Source: Methylobacterium sp. 10
Lineage (GTDB): Bacteria; Pseudomonadota; Alphaproteobacteria; Rhizobiales; Beijerinckiaceae
Reading direction: 5' to 3'
Length of the DNA: 64,000 nt
NCBI RefSeq assembly: GCF_000519085.1
Contig: NZ_KI912577.1
Coordinates: 3,776,035-3,840,034 of the forward strand
In this document: positions 55,080-63,767 of the stretch, piece after piece
How the letters are laid out: every line of letters begins with the position of its first letter
How positions within the stretch are numbered: position 1 is the stretch's first letter
The notes under the pieces: model-generated
Seen by the model: the letters and a program-made list of their open reading frames with translations, nothing else
What the model was told of the DNA's origin: nothing
Database searches by the model: none
Position numbers and translations under genes: made by a program

Positions 55080-56276
55080 ATGGGCATGCAACTCAACCCC
55101 GCCCAGCGCCTCGACTGGCTCCGCCTGATCCGCACCGAGGGCGTCGGCCCGCGCACTTTCCGGACCCTGATCAACCGCTTCGGTGGCGCCGGCGCGGCGT
55201 TGGAAGCCCTGCCGGAGCTTGCCAAACGCGGGGTCAAGCGCGTCGTGCCGGTAACGCGGGCGCAGGCGGAGGCCGAATTGGAGGCCGCGGCCAGGATCGG
55301 GGCCCGCCTCGTGGCCATGGGCGAGGACGATTACCCCAAGCTGCTCCAGGCCGCCGATTCGGCGCCGCCCCTGATCGCGATCCGAGGGCAGGCGGCGATT
55401 CTCTCCCGGCCGGCCATCGCCATCGTCGGCTCCCGCAACGCCTCCGCCGCCGGCCTCGCCTTCACGGAGCGGCTGGCGCGGGGTCTCGGGGAGGCCGGCC
55501 TCGTCGTGGTCTCGGGGCTGGCGCGTGGCATCGACGCCCGCGCGCACAAGGTGTCCCTTAGCTCGGGGACGGTGGCGGTGCTCGCCGGCGGCCATGACCG
55601 GATCTACCCCGCCAACCATCAGGCCCTGGTGGAGGGCATTCTCGATGCCGGCGGCGCGGTGCTCGCCGAGATGCCCATGGGCTGGGAGCCGCGCGGCCGG
55701 GATTTTCCTCGGCGCAACCGCATCATCTCCGGCCTTGCCTACGGCACCGTGGTGGTGGAGGCCGCGCGGCGCTCGGGCTCGCTCATCACCGCGCGCTTTG
55801 CCCTCGAACAGGGCAGGGAGGTCTTCGCCGTGCCGGGCTCGCCCCTCGACCCGCGCGCCGAGGGCACCAACGACCTCATCCGCCAGGGCGCGACGTTGAT
55901 CTCGGACGTGGACCACGTCACCTCCGCCATTGCGCCGCTGATCGGGCGGGGGGATTTCGAGCAGGAGAGCGGGCAGCTCGCCCTCGACCGGCCCGACCTA
56001 GCCGACGCGCCGATCTTCTGGGACGAGCTCGACGGGATCGGTGGCCCGGTCCCCGAGCCGCAGGAGGAGCTCGAGGAGCCGGAACCGGAACAGCCGGAAC
56101 CCGCCGACGACCGCGCCCGCCTCATCGCCTATCTCAGCCCGACCCCCATCGGCACCGACGACCTCGCCCGCGCGGCGGGGCTCAGCGTGCGCATCGTCCA
56201 GACGACGCTTCTGGAACTCGAACTCGACGGCCGGATCGAGCGGCACGGAAGCGGAGCGGTGTCGCTGGTGTCGTAG
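55080..56276 (+). CDS. dprA: DNA processing protein DprA
   Basis: A 398-residue protein that loads RecA on incoming single-stranded DNA during transformation. The Rossmann region shows [50 protein letters not shown] and [21 protein letters not shown]; a C-terminal winged helix ([34 protein letters not shown]) completes the family pattern. The ATG at 55080 has AGGGAGG upstream; the frame is open to 54948 inside plsY and is rejected. Confidence 0.96.
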   Translation: MGMQLNPAQRLDWLRLIRTEGVGPRTFRTLINRFGGAGAALEALPELAKRGVKRVVPVTRAQAEAELEAAARIGARLVAMGEDDYPKLLQAADSAPPLIAIRGQAAILSRPAIAIVGSRNASAAGLAFTERLARGLGEAGLVVVSGLARGIDARAHKVSLSSGTVAVLAGGHDRIYPANHQALVEGILDAGGAVLAEMPMGWEPRGRDFPRRNRIISGLAYGTVVVEAARRSGSLITARFALEQGREVFAVPGSPLDPRAEGTNDLIRQGATLISDVDHVTSAIAPLIGRGDFEQESGQLALDRPDLADAPIFWDELDGIGGPVPEPQEELEEPEPEQPEPADDRARLIAYLSPTPIGTDDLARAAGLSVRIVQTTLLELELDGRIERHGSGAVSLVS

Positions 56277-56345
56277 GGAGGACGGGTGTCCGTCTCTCTC
56301 GCGTCCCTCTCCCCACAAGGGCTACGATGTTCACACATCGCTCGC

Positions 56346-56376
56346 GGGCTCCCTCTCCTTTCAGGAGAGGGAGCCC
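56346..56376. repeat. Perfect palindrome with 14-bp arms after dprA
   Basis: GGGCTCCCTCTCCT (56346-56359) and AGGAGAGGGAGCCC (56363-56376) with a TTC loop form a strong hairpin 70 bases past dprA. It may terminate dprA or the opposite-strand beta-propeller gene at 56468, or be a mobile repeat. A related half-element, CCTCTCCCCACAAGGG, lies at about 56306-56321. Confidence 0.75.
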
Positions 56377-56467
56377 GTCTCGCCTCATGTCGAACCCTCT
56401 TGGTTGGAGGGAATAGCCGTAGAGCAAAGGTGTGTATGCAGTAGCGCCACCCGCGGGGATGTGCGCC

Positions 56468-57397
56468 CTACCGCAAAAAGTCCCCGAACGAGCGCGGGCC
56501 GTCCGGCACCGGGATGTCCTTGATCACCTTGAGCGTCGTCGCGTCGATGACGCCGAGGGTGTTGGAGCCCCAGTTCGTCACGTAGAGGCGGCTGCCGTCG
56601 CGGGAGGCGGCGATACCCTCCGGGTGGTCGCCCACCTCGATGGCCGCGACGTTGGTGAGGGTCTTCAAGTTGAACACCGTGACGGTGTTCGAATACTGGT
56701 CGGTGACGAAGCCCCGCGTGTCGGTGAGCGCCACCACGTAGGGCCGCTCGCCGGTGGTGACCCGGCCGAACTCGCGCCGGCCGGCAACGTCGATAACGGA
56801 GACGTCGTTCGAGGTGACGTTGGCGGTGTAGGCGCGCGTCCCGGTGGCATCGAGGGTGATCCCGAACGGGTGCTCGCCCACGGGGATCTTCACCGTCTCG
56901 GTGGCGGTGGCGGTATCGACCACGGAGACGGAATTGCCCTCGCGGTTGGCCACCAGGATCGTGGCGCCGTCGGGCGTCACCGCGATGCCCGAGGGCGAAG
57001 CGCCCACCTGGATCTCGGTCTCGATCTTCGAACCGTCGGCCGAGACCACGAAGATCCGGCTGCCGTACCAGTCGGCCACGTAGACCGCGCCGGATTTCGG
57101 ATTGACGGCGATTCCGAGCGGGCCGCCGGGCAGATCGAGGGTGCCCGTCACCGCGCGGGTGTCGAGATCGACGATGGCGAGGCCGTGGCCCTCGGGGCGG
57201 GTGACGTAGGCGGTCTTGCGATCGGGCGACAGGGCGATGCCGGCGGGCGCGCCGTCCACCGGGATCTGCGCGGTGACGACCTGCGTGTCGAGATCGACCA
57301 CCGCGAGGATGTTGGCCCCCTGCGCCGTGATTAGGGCCTCGTCGGCGCGGGCGGACGCGGTGTGCAGGGTGAGGAGCAGAGCGATGACCTGCGCCAC
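56468..57397 (-). CDS. YVTN-repeat beta-propeller protein, exported
   Basis: A 309-residue protein with a signal peptide (AQVIALLLTLHTASARA) and a seven-bladed beta-propeller of YVTN-type repeats, such as LTPDGATILVANREGNSVSVV and DGSRLYVTNWGSNTLGVID. Similar proteins are associated with PQQ-dependent catabolism. I take the GTG at 57397, with a GGGGGAGGAGG ribosome site, as start, because it puts the signal peptide first; the frame stays open to a TTG at 57577 that overlaps the previous stop. It follows the MxaD-like gene. Confidence 0.8.
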   Translation of the reverse strand: MAQVIALLLTLHTASARADEALITAQGANILAVVDLDTQVVTAQIPVDGAPAGIALSPDRKTAYVTRPEGHGLAIVDLDTRAVTGTLDLPGGPLGIAVNPKSGAVYVADWYGSRIFVVSADGSKIETEIQVGASPSGIAVTPDGATILVANREGNSVSVVDTATATETVKIPVGEHPFGITLDATGTRAYTANVTSNDVSVIDVAGRREFGRVTTGERPYVVALTDTRGFVTDQYSNTVTVFNLKTLTNVAAIEVGDHPEGIAASRDGSRLYVTNWGSNTLGVIDATTLKVIKDIPVPDGPRSFGDFLR

Positions 57398-57512
57398 CCT
57401 CCTCCCCCTTGTGGGGAGGAGTTGGAGGTGGGGGTGGTTGAGAGACCCTCCTGCAGCGGAGGCTGGCGGAAGCACCCCCACCCTCGGTCCCTCCCCACAA
57501 GGGGGAGGGAGG
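57398..57512. repeat. Palindromic repeat overlapping the ribosome site of the beta-propeller gene
   Basis: Arms at 57398-57419 and 57490-57512 are complementary with one extra base; inner arms GAGGTGGGGGTG (57425-57436) and its near complement near 57472-57484 extend the stem. On the minus strand the left arm contains the Shine-Dalgarno sequence for the gene starting at 57397, so folding would hide it. It lies in the gap after the MxaD-like gene. Confidence 0.75.
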
Positions 57513-57573
57513 AGCGCGTCACCACTCGGTCCGGTGCGAGCCGCCGGATCCGAGGCTCTAGGGTAAAACAGGC

Positions 57574-58104
57574 TCAAGAGCCCTTCTCGGCCTTGGCCTT
57601 CACGTTATCCAGGCCGGCCTTGTAGAGGCCGAGGACCGCCGCCTTGGAGGCATCGTCGTTCAGGTCCGGCGGCGGATCGTTGTTCATGTAGCCACGGTAG
57701 AACGCACCGCGCCAGGTCACCTTGGACTTGGCGCCGTCGCCCTCGACCTCAATGGTCGAGGAATAGTCGTTCACCGGCAGCGTCTTCACGTCCACCTTGG
57801 TGATCCGGTACATGTAGGTCTTCTTCTCGGCGTCGTATTTGGCGAGCTCTTCCTCGACCGTGGCGCCGCCCTTGAGGGTCAGGACGCGGCTGGCCTTGAC
57901 CTCGTTGCCGCCCTTGCCCTCGGTCTTCTCGACGACCGGGATCCAGCTGCCATCCTGGAAATTGCCGAGCACGGCCCAGACCTTGTCGGCCGGGGCGTTG
58001 ATCTCGATGGTCTGGGAGACCTTCTGGCGGGTCGGGCCATGGGCCTGCGCCGCGTAGGATACCGTGGCGAGCGCCGCCACGGCGGCCAGCGTCTTGAATC
58101 TCAT
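57574..58104 (-). CDS. SRPBCC-fold periplasmic protein, MxaD-like
   Basis: A 176-residue exported protein with a signal peptide (MRFKTLAAVAALATVSYAAQAHG). The mature domain has a polyketide-cyclase/START-like pattern (IEINAPADKVWAVLGNFQDGSWIPVV) and WRGAFYRGYMNNDPPP. This resembles MxaD, a periplasmic protein reported to stimulate electron transfer between methanol dehydrogenase and its cytochrome. The ATG at 58104 follows GAGGAGA; a TTG one codon earlier is possible. Confidence 0.78.
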   Translation of the reverse strand: MRFKTLAAVAALATVSYAAQAHGPTRQKVSQTIEINAPADKVWAVLGNFQDGSWIPVVEKTEGKGGNEVKASRVLTLKGGATVEEELAKYDAEKKTYMYRITKVDVKTLPVNDYSSTIEVEGDGAKSKVTWRGAFYRGYMNNDPPPDLNDDASKAAVLGLYKAGLDNVKAKAEKGS

Positions 58105-58132
58105 CAACCCTGTCTCCTCGGGAACGCACCTT

Positions 58133-58729
58133 CTAGGGTGCTTGGGGGGCTCGTGCGAGAACCGGCTCGTCGCGCCCGAGGGCTGCGGCGACCTTGTCCT
58201 CGATCCAGTCCCAGGCCTCGCGCTCGGCGGGCCCGGCTGTCTTGGATATCGCGATGGCGTGGTAGCGCATCTCCGTCAGGATCTTGTCCGGCTCCAGCAT
58301 GTGCAGGCGCGTCGACAGGATCGCCGCCTCCAGCACCGCAGCTTGAGCGCGGTTGTAGCCGAAGAACGGCATATGGCTGGCGCTGTGTACCATGCGGGCA
58401 CGGTAGCGCGGGCGCGTCGCATCGTCCTCCACAGCGATCACCTCGAACTCGGCATGGCCGAAGCTCTCGGCGAGACGCCGGCCCGGGATGCGGTCGCAGG
58501 GCAGGGTCGCCCAGTCGCGCCGCCCGGTAACCGCCCCGGCGATCACCCGCACGTCGCTCGGGCTCGACGCGGCGAAGACCGGGTTGGCATCGAGGTTGAG
58601 GATGGTGGGGGAGGGCCGGAACGGGGCGAGCACCCAGTCCTCGCCCTCGCGGATCAGGCCGAAGGGCACGAGATGCAGGTCGCCCGCGGGCGAGGTGGTG
58701 GTAACGATGGTCTCGAGGATCAGCGGCAT
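58133..58729 (-). CDS. DUF447 protein of the methanopterin cluster
   Basis: A 198-residue protein of the DUF447 family, found in methanogens and methylotrophs next to methanopterin genes. Characteristic segments are MPLILETIVTTTSPAGDLHLVPFGL and ASHMPFFGYNRAQAAVLEAAILSTRLHML. The fold is flavin-reductase-like split barrel in related proteins. Its exact step is unknown. It lies four bases after the pterin-binding gene and ends the block. Confidence 0.85.
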   Translation of the reverse strand: MPLILETIVTTTSPAGDLHLVPFGLIREGEDWVLAPFRPSPTILNLDANPVFAASSPSDVRVIAGAVTGRRDWATLPCDRIPGRRLAESFGHAEFEVIAVEDDATRPRYRARMVHSASHMPFFGYNRAQAAVLEAAILSTRLHMLEPDKILTEMRYHAIAISKTAGPAEREAWDWIEDKVAAALGRDEPVLARAPQAP

Positions 58730-58733
58730 CGGA

Positions 58734-60290
58734 TCAAGACTCGCCGGCGGGAACGAGCTTGCCGCAGACAATGCGCACGCCCCTGTCGCCCGTGGCCTCG
58801 GTCTCGATGGAGCCGGCCTCGCCGGATTCCACCACTTCGGGCTTGCCGGCATCGGCCTCCACGGGCGTCGCGTCGCGGGCGGCGCGCTCCGCGCCGCCGG
58901 GGCCGGAATGCTTGGTATGCCCCGCCTTCTTGAAGGCGGTGGTGTCCTCGACCTCCTCGTCGGCGGCGACGCCCCAGCGCAGGGGCTCGTCCTGGACGTA
59001 GCGCTTGCCGAGGCGCCAGGCCGTCTCGGCCTTGGTCAATTCGCCGCCGAGATAGAAGGCGTGAGCCCCGTCGGCGGCGACGTCGAGATCGGGAAAGAAC
59101 GCCATCGCATCGGTGCCGATCGTGTGGACGTCGCGGTTGAAGGCGTGGATGCCGTCCTCGGCCACCGCGATGCGGTAGTTCGGGTCGCGCACCTCCGCCG
59201 CCTGGGCCGCGATCTCCTCCGGGGTCTGCACGAAGGGGCGCTTGTCGTGCAAGGCCAGCAACTGGCGTCCGTAGCCCTTGGGCAGGGCGGACTCGGCCTT
59301 TGCCGCGAACATCACCCGGCGGGCGGCGTCGTGCTCCTCCACCGTGCGCCGGGTGTGGTTGGAGACCTGCACGATGAGGACGTTGCGGATCGACAGTTCC
59401 GAGCACATGCCCACGAGGAGGGTGGTGACGCCGAGGCTGTCGGCCTCGGTGAGTTCGGTGAGGTTGCCGGTGCCCATCATCATCTCGATGCCGGGCCAGC
59501 GCTTGCGCGTCTCGTGATAGCGCGTGATCGATTCGACGAAGCCGAAATGGATCGGCTCGAGGATCGGGTCGGCCATGTAGGGCCGGCCGGCCTTTTCCAT
59601 GCGCTCGATGGCCCGGTCGAGGGAGGGCAGGTCATCCGGCCGCACCGGCACCAGGATCGGCACCGCATCGGTCTCGAAGGCGAGGTCCAGGGTCTCCTCA
59701 TTGAGGCTGAGGAGATAATCGGCCCCGGCCTTCGCCCCGCGGGTCAGCTCGTCGAGGGAGAAGGAATCGACGCTGACCTTCAGCCCCGCCCCCTTCAGGA
59801 GGCGCACGCACTCTTCGAGATGCGGGAACTCGGTGTCGGGCAGGCCGCCGAGGTCGATCACGTCCGCGCCGCGCCGGGCGAGGTCGAGGCCCTTCGCCAG
59901 GATCTGGTCAGGAGTCATCTTGGAGGCGTCGACGATCTCGGAGAAGATGCGCAGATCATGCCGCGAGAGATCGACCTTGCGTCCCGCGAGGCCGAGATAG
60001 GCCGGCAGGTCCACCACCTCGTCCGGCCCGCGTTCCACCGGCAGACCGAAATGCTCGGCGAGCGCCTCCGGATTGGCGCGGCAGCGGCCCGGCAGGACGA
60101 TGCGGGTGGCACCCTCGGGGATCGTCACCCGGCGGCGGATGATCTCCTCGGTCATGAGCGCTGCGACCTTCACCCCGGCATCGGCGATGCTCCAGGCGAA
60201 GCGCTCGGTGGGCAGCGTGGACGCGACCTTCTCCAGGCGCGCCTTCGCCATCCGGCCGGTGATGAAGACGAGATGCTCGGGCGCGCTCAC
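58734..60290 (-). CDS. Dihydropteroate synthase-like protein of the methanopterin block
   Basis: A 518-residue protein with a pterin-binding-like TIM-barrel core: VIDLGGLPDTEFPHLEE, VSVDSFSLDEL, DYLLSLNEETLDLAF and RPYMADPILEPIHFG resemble dihydropteroate synthase. The N-terminal 130 residues and long C-terminal extension (acidic after residue about 440) differ from FolP. Related proteins occur in archaea and methylotrophs with tetrahydromethanopterin. The GTG at 60290 overlaps the kinase stop. The catalysed step is not defined. Confidence 0.8.
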   Translation of the reverse strand: MSAPEHLVFITGRMAKARLEKVASTLPTERFAWSIADAGVKVAALMTEEIIRRRVTIPEGATRIVLPGRCRANPEALAEHFGLPVERGPDEVVDLPAYLGLAGRKVDLSRHDLRIFSEIVDASKMTPDQILAKGLDLARRGADVIDLGGLPDTEFPHLEECVRLLKGAGLKVSVDSFSLDELTRGAKAGADYLLSLNEETLDLAFETDAVPILVPVRPDDLPSLDRAIERMEKAGRPYMADPILEPIHFGFVESITRYHETRKRWPGIEMMMGTGNLTELTEADSLGVTTLLVGMCSELSIRNVLIVQVSNHTRRTVEEHDAARRVMFAAKAESALPKGYGRQLLALHDKRPFVQTPEEIAAQAAEVRDPNYRIAVAEDGIHAFNRDVHTIGTDAMAFFPDLDVAADGAHAFYLGGELTKAETAWRLGKRYVQDEPLRWGVAADEEVEDTTAFKKAGHTKHSGPGGAERAARDATPVEADAGKPEVVESGEAGSIETEATGDRGVRIVCGKLVPAGES

Positions 60291-60865
60291 GCGGCAGCCC
60301 TTACGATGTCCGCGTCCGGCCCCCGGATCACGATCTCGCCAGCGTAGGACGCGGCGAAACCGGGGAAGGCCGCATCGACCATCCCCATCCGGGCGAGATC
60401 GGACAGACTCGCACCCGTCGGGCGATCGATGGATTTCACCAGGATGCAGCGGGGCGCCTCGAGTTCGGTGGCGAGCCAGAGGGCGAGGCTGTCGGAGGTG
60501 ACGTCCCAGGACTCGCGGATAGAAGGGTGCCCGTCTTTCAGCGCGACAGGGTCCCAGATGATGGGCGCCTCGGCCGAGCGGGCTTCCATCACGCTGCGCA
60601 CGATGGCGAGGCGCGGCTCGCACTCCGAAAGCACCTCCGCCATCCGGCCCATGCAATCGAGGGCGAGGCGGTGGGCGAGGGCGTCCGAGAAGCCCAGTTG
60701 CCCCTGGGCCTGACGCACCGCGTCGGCGAACGGGCCGCCGCCCGGCACGACGACGCAGCGGCCCTCGCCGCCATCCGCCAGTGCCGCGAGAAGGCGTCCG
60801 AGCCGCGCCGCGTCCGAGACGAGGCTGCCGCCGAGCTTCACGATGGTGGGAGGCGCGCCCGTCAC
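60287..60865 (-). CDS. mfnE: Amino acid kinase-family protein, MfnE-like
   Basis: A 192-residue kinase of the amino acid kinase fold with the start IVKLGGSLVSD and VVVPGGGPFADAVRQAQ. The family includes MfnE, which phosphorylates the aminomethylfuran phosphate in methanofuran/methylofuran synthesis; position next to mfnB makes this very likely. Methylofuran carries formyl groups in the formate-generating pathway of methylotrophs. The GTG at 60865 overlaps the mfnB stop. Confidence 0.85.
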   Translation of the reverse strand: MTGAPPTIVKLGGSLVSDAARLGRLLAALADGGEGRCVVVPGGGPFADAVRQAQGQLGFSDALAHRLALDCMGRMAEVLSECEPRLAIVRSVMEARSAEAPIIWDPVALKDGHPSIRESWDVTSDSLALWLATELEAPRCILVKSIDRPTGASLSDLARMGMVDAAFPGFAASYAGEIVIRGPDADIVRAAA

Positions 60866-61569
60866 GCCGCGTTCCGCCGGTCGAGCCCGCGAAGGGTCTG
60901 CACGGCCAGGGCCACGCGCTCCGCGTCGAGGCCGCGCGTCCGGTCGCTCCCGAAGCAGAGGCCGCCGCGAAAGCCGAGATAATCCGGCCGGTACGCGGCG
61001 AGGACGGCAATGTCGGCGATCGCCAGCGATCCCGCGAGGCCGGAGAGCAGGCCGTGGCTGCGGGCGTCGGCGGTGAAGGCCGAAAGGCGAGGGGCGGGCA
61101 GGAGGTCGGTGAGGCGCCGGCCGTCCTTGGCGGCGGTGTCGATCATCACCCCGGCGAAGCCCGCCCCGGCGAGGCGGCCGACGAGGTCGTCCGGCATCGG
61201 TGCTCCGGCGAAGAGGACCGCGATCAGGCGGCCGGGGGCTGCCTGCGCCGCAGCCGCGAGGGCGTCGTCGTCGAAGTCCGGCCGCACGGCGACCTTGACG
61301 TAGCCGATGCCGGTCCCGGCCATCGCCGCCACCGATCCGGGTAGGGAAGCGGCGTCCTGCGGTTCGCCGGCCACCGCGCTGCTGACGGCCTCGTCCGCGA
61401 TGGCCTCCACGATCGCCCGGACCGTCTCGACGGGGAGCGCTCCGAGCGCGCCCCGGACAGGATCCTTGGCATCGACGAGGTCGGCGCCCGCCCGCGTCGC
61501 CATCACGGCTTCGTCCGCGTCGCGGACGCTGACGAGGAGGCGGGGACGCGCGCGCAGATCGGATGACAT
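60862..61569 (-). CDS. mfnB: (5-formylfuran-3-yl)methyl phosphate synthase MfnB
   Basis: A 235-residue TIM-barrel enzyme that makes the furan precursor of methanofuran/methylofuran from two glyceraldehyde-3-phosphate molecules. RLLVSVRDADEAVMATRAGADLVDAKDPVRGALGAL is the family start with the catalytic Lys in DAKDP; FAGVMIDTAAKDGRRLTDLL and YLGFRGGLC follow. ATG at 61569 is used; a GTG at 61581 is close by. First gene of the block mfnB-mfnE-pterin protein-DUF447. Confidence 0.9.
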   Translation of the reverse strand: MSSDLRARPRLLVSVRDADEAVMATRAGADLVDAKDPVRGALGALPVETVRAIVEAIADEAVSSAVAGEPQDAASLPGSVAAMAGTGIGYVKVAVRPDFDDDALAAAAQAAPGRLIAVLFAGAPMPDDLVGRLAGAGFAGVMIDTAAKDGRRLTDLLPAPRLSAFTADARSHGLLSGLAGSLAIADIAVLAAYRPDYLGFRGGLCFGSDRTRGLDAERVALAVQTLRGLDRRNAA

Positions 61570-61604
61570 CGGCTTCGACACGGAATGATGGGGCAACGGG
61601 AGAC

Positions 61605-62147
61605 TCAGGATCGGTTGGGCAAGGGTTCGGCCAGGAGACGGTTCTTGACCACCCATCGCATGGCATGGGCCCATGTGTCGTCGGTATCGGCCCGGATCAC
61701 CACCTGTCCAGCCCGCACGACCTTGCCGGAGGCAGCGTCCGAGATGATGACGTAGAGGTTGAAGATCTGGTTGGAGCCCTTCTCCACGAAGCCGTTCACG
61801 GCGAGATCGGCCCCGAGGCTCTTGGCGATGGTGGCGGCGCAGCCCTCGCATTTGAAGAGGGGCGCCTGCTTGGCGATCTCGGCGGCCTGGGGCGCCACGT
61901 CCACGACCTCCACCGCATTGCCGGCGGTGAGCGCCTTGCGGAGCTCCTCCGTGACCAGGGCGAGGCGTCGGGCTTCGTCCGGCCGGGCCTTGCGGCCGCC
62001 GACCACGCCCGGATCGTTGAGCTCGATCCCGAAGATCGCCGCCTTGTCGGGGGCGGCGAGGGCCGGAAGGACCATCCCCGAGACCAGCGCCAGACCGGTC
62101 AGGCCGGCGCGTCCAATGGCGACAAGGAAGGAGGCGATGGGGGCCAT
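61605..62147 (-). CDS. DUF3280/DUF2380-like exported protein
   Basis: A 180-residue protein with a signal peptide-like N-terminus (residues 1-32). The mature part has KAAIFGIELNDPGVVGG, EELRKALTAGNAVEVVDVAP and GQVVIRADTDDTWAHAMRWVVKNRL, as in the DUF3280/DUF2380 family. Two cysteines occur in FKCEGCAATI. Function unknown. It is divergent from the PQQ-linked substrate-binding gene at 62399 with a 251-base gap. Confidence 0.7.
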   Translation of the reverse strand: MAPIASFLVAIGRAGLTGLALVSGMVLPALAAPDKAAIFGIELNDPGVVGGRKARPDEARRLALVTEELRKALTAGNAVEVVDVAPQAAEIAKQAPLFKCEGCAATIAKSLGADLAVNGFVEKGSNQIFNLYVIISDAASGKVVRAGQVVIRADTDDTWAHAMRWVVKNRLLAEPLPNRS

Positions 62148-62398
62148 GGCGAACCTGCGTCACGATCGATACGGCGATGGACCTCCATGCGCCGCTTCCT
62201 TCCAAGTCGAGCAGTGCCCGGATTTGGCAAGACGCGCAAACCATCAAGACGCGCAAACCCGTCCCATCACGTCTCGCAATCCGGTCGAGGCCGATCCGGA
62301 TATCGCGGGAGACCCCGCCGCACCGGCGGAAGCGCTTAGAATATCCTTATGAATCCGGGGATTGAGCGCCCGCGCAATGGTGTTAGCGTGCCGCTCCC

Positions 62399-63649
62399 AT
62401 GACAGCATCGCTCCCGATCTCCTCCGCCGCCCTCGCCCTCATGTTGGGGATGTCCGGCGCCTCCCTCACCGCGACCGGTCTCCGGGCGCAGGAACCGGCA
62501 GCCTCCGCGCAAGCCGCCGAGGGCTCCTCGGGCGACACCCATATCGGCCTGATCTACCGGCCCGAGATCGCGCCGTCCTCCTACGACGCGGAGGCCGCGC
62601 CGGAGGATGAGGGCGTCGCCGGCGCCCGCATGGCGGTGAAGGACAACAACACGACCGGCCGCTTCACCAAGCAGACCTACGCCCTCGACGAGGTCGCCCT
62701 CACGGAGGGCAAGAGTGCCGTCGACGCCGCCCGCGACCTCGTGGGCAAGGGGATCCGCTACATCGTCCTGGCACTGCCGGCGAACGACGTCCTGGCGGTC
62801 GCCGACGCGGTGAAGGGGGAGGGCAAGGGGAACGAGGTGACGATCTTCAACACCGCCGCCCCCGACGACCGCCTGCGCGGCGCCGATTGCCGCAGGAACG
62901 TCTTCCACGTGATCCCGAGCCGGGCGATGCAGACCGATGCGCTGGCGCAGTTCTTCACGCTGATGCGCTGGCGCAAGATGTTCCTGATCACCGGCCCCAA
63001 CGACAGCGACAAGCTCTATGCCGACGCGTTCCGGACCTCGGCGAAGAAGTTCTCCCTGAAGATCACCGCCGAGAAGCCCTGGACCTTCGGCCCTCTGGCC
63101 AAGGCGCGGGGCGACACGCCGACCCGCTCGGAGGCGATGGTCTTCACCCGCGGCGTCGACTACGACTTCGCCATCGTCGCCGACGAGGCCAACGATTGGG
63201 GCGACTACGTCCCTTTCCGCACCGTGGATCCCCGCCCGGTCGGGGGCACGCAGGGTCTCATCGCCACCACCTGGCACCCGACCCTGGAGACCTGGGGGGC
63301 GGCGCAGGCGCAGAACCGCTTCCGGCGCCTCGCCGGCCGGCTGATGCGGCCCCTCGATTACCAGGTCTGGGCGGCGGTGCGCTCGGTGGGGGAGGCGGCA
63401 ACGCAGAAGAAGACCGCCGACCCGGCCGTGCTCGCACCCTACTTCGCCGACCCGGCCTTCAGCCTGCCCGCCTACAAGGGCGTGTCCCTCACCTACCGGC
63501 CGTGGGACCATCAGCTGCGCCAGCCGATCATCGTGGTGCAGCCCAAAGCCATGGTCACCGTGGCGCCCGAACAGGGTTTCACCCACCAGCGCACCCCGCT
63601 GGACACCCTCGGCACCGACCTTCCCGAGACGGCCTGCAAATTTTCTTGA
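62399..63649 (+). CDS. Periplasmic substrate-binding protein of PQQ-associated ABC system
   Basis: A 416-residue type I periplasmic binding protein with a signal peptide (cleavage near residue 30). Features are HIGLIYRPEIAPSS, EDEGVAGARMAVKDNNTTGRFT, MFLITGPNDSDKLYADAFRTSAKKF and DYVPFRTVDPRPVGGTQGL. This matches the substrate-binding component linked with PQQ-dependent alcohol dehydrogenases. The ligand is unknown. No clear ribosome site before ATG 62399. The next gene is a beta-propeller of the same system. Confidence 0.8.
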   Translation: MTASLPISSAALALMLGMSGASLTATGLRAQEPAASAQAAEGSSGDTHIGLIYRPEIAPSSYDAEAAPEDEGVAGARMAVKDNNTTGRFTKQTYALDEVALTEGKSAVDAARDLVGKGIRYIVLALPANDVLAVADAVKGEGKGNEVTIFNTAAPDDRLRGADCRRNVFHVIPSRAMQTDALAQFFTLMRWRKMFLITGPNDSDKLYADAFRTSAKKFSLKITAEKPWTFGPLAKARGDTPTRSEAMVFTRGVDYDFAIVADEANDWGDYVPFRTVDPRPVGGTQGLIATTWHPTLETWGAAQAQNRFRRLAGRLMRPLDYQVWAAVRSVGEAATQKKTADPAVLAPYFADPAFSLPAYKGVSLTYRPWDHQLRQPIIVVQPKAMVTVAPEQGFTHQRTPLDTLGTDLPETACKFS

Positions 63650-63767
63650 ACGGACCTGCGGCAACGCGCTTGCGTTCCGCAGGCACTCGTGCGCTCCCCG
63701 TGGGGACAAACTGCACTATAATCACGGACAATCGCGCATAGAAGCGATGCCCCAGGGAGACAACGGA

